From contig JBHIDJ010000145.1 of assembly GCA_046760105.1 (NCBI GenBank), positions 1 to 7,203 of the forward strand: a stretch of 7,203 nucleotides of DNA, read 5' to 3'. The DNA is from JBHIDJ01 sp046760105 (GTDB lineage: Bacteria; Pseudomonadota; Gammaproteobacteria; Acidiferrobacterales; SPGG2). The notes beneath the pieces are model-generated. The model had not been told where the DNA came from, did no database searches, and worked only from the letters and a program-made list of their open reading frames with translations. Below, piece by piece: positions 6,646 through 7,203 of the stretch. A program made the position numbers and the translations under genes. Positions within the stretch are counted from its first letter, which is position 1; every line of letters starts with the position of its first letter.

Positions 6646-7203
6646 GTAGACCCAGCCGCTCGATGTTTGACGATGAAAATGGCAAGGCGCGGGCAGCCGA
6701 AACCATTCGCTTTACCCTCGATGGGCAAGAGGTTGAAGCCCAACCCAGCGAAACCATCTGGCAGGTCGCACAGCGCTACGGGACAGAGATTCCGCATTTG
6801 TGCTACGCGCACAAGCCTGGCTACCGGCCTGACGGCAATTGCCGTGCTTGTATGGTTGAGATCGAAGGCGAACGCGTGTTGGCGGCTGCGTGCATTCGCA
6901 AACCCACGCAAGACATGAAAGTCATCACCGATAACCAGCGCGCCAAGCACGCGCGCAACATGGTGATGGAACTCCTGGTCGCTGACCAGCCACAGCGCAA
7001 AGTGGCGCACGATCCCAACTCCCACCTGTGGCAATGGGCCGACCGCATGGGCGTTAATGATAGTCGTTTCCCCGGTCGTGAATTGCCGGCGGCGGATCCA
7101 AGTCATACCGCCATGCGCGTACAACTCGATGCCTGTATCCACTGCAATCTGTGCGTACGGGCGTGCCGTGAGGTGCAGGTGAACGATGTGATCGGCATGG
7201 CCT
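6642..7203 (+). CDS. fdh1A: Formate dehydrogenase alpha (catalytic) subunit, N-terminal part, cut by window end
   Basis: This catalytic subunit oxidises formate to CO2 at a molybdenum or tungsten bis-pterin centre. Only 187 residues of a family near 950-990 are in the window, so the metal site and its Cys/Sec ligand are not seen. The N-terminal domain carries a 2Fe-2S motif with Cys54 (PHLC), Cys67 and Cys70 (NCRAC) and Cys84 (AACIRKP). A ferredoxin-like 4Fe-4S motif follows at Cys165, Cys168, Cys171 and Cys175 (CIHCNLCVRAC). The stretch PGYRPDGNCRACMVEIEGER (59-78) is characteristic of FDH1-type alpha subunits. Residues 85-164 contain no cysteine, so the His/Cys cluster found there in FdsA and NuoG is absent. 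Its start overlaps the beta-subunit stop as ATGA (6642-6645), which implies translational coupling and matched synthesis. Confidence 0.93.
   Translation, partial: MSRPSRSMFDDENGKARAAETIRFTLDGQEVEAQPSETIWQVAQRYGTEIPHLCYAHKPGYRPDGNCRACMVEIEGERVLAAACIRKPTQDMKVITDNQRAKHARNMVMELLVADQPQRKVAHDPNSHLWQWADRMGVNDSRFPGRELPAADPSHTAMRVQLDACIHCNLCVRACREVQVNDVIGMA

Noticed and set aside
6525..7142. Open frame of 205 codons on the minus strand under the beta/alpha subunit junction
   Set aside because: It is antisense to conserved iron-sulfur motifs of both dehydrogenase subunits, which fully account for this DNA.

Overview
The window looks like chromosomal DNA of a GC-rich proteobacterium. The basis is a tripartite tricarboxylate transporter (TTT) with a Bug-type binding protein, and an NAD-dependent formate dehydrogenase of the two-subunit type known from methylotrophs such as Methylobacterium. 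No genus can be named from the sequence. No rRNA, tRNA, transposase, integrase or CRISPR array was seen. Both ends cut through a gene.

Layout. Positions 1-2462 (minus strand) hold a complete TTT set read in the order tctC, tctB, tctA. tctC encodes the periplasmic binding protein, tctB the small membrane subunit and tctA the large permease, which is cut by the window start. Positions 2463-2859 are a 397-base, relatively AT-rich divergent intergenic region with candidate promoters and two related GGTATAC elements, one facing each operon. Positions 2860-7203 (plus strand) hold a tightly packed run: sucC-like and sucD-like genes for an ADP-forming acid-CoA ligase, a fused NuoE-NuoF-type formate dehydrogenase beta subunit, and the start of the molybdenum/tungsten formate dehydrogenase alpha subunit, which is cut by the window end.

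How the parts could work together. The transporter would bring an organic acid across the inner membrane. The SucCD-type enzyme joins a carboxylic acid to CoA using ATP, or runs the reverse. The formate dehydrogenase oxidises formate to CO2 and delivers electrons to NAD+. A succinate/malate-type CoA ligase beside formate dehydrogenase, with no other TCA genes in view, suggests one-carbon or C2/C4-acid metabolism such as a serine-cycle or oxalate/glyoxylate route. The ligase sequence itself looks like ordinary succinyl-CoA synthetase, so its substrate stays open.

Points worth a second look are the ligase-formate dehydrogenase linkage, the shared palindromic element in the divergent promoter region, a G-quadruplex/hairpin motif inside tctB, the absence of one expected iron-sulfur cluster motif in the alpha subunit, and the change in base composition between the two operons. 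I saw no clear candidate for a wholly new kind of system.
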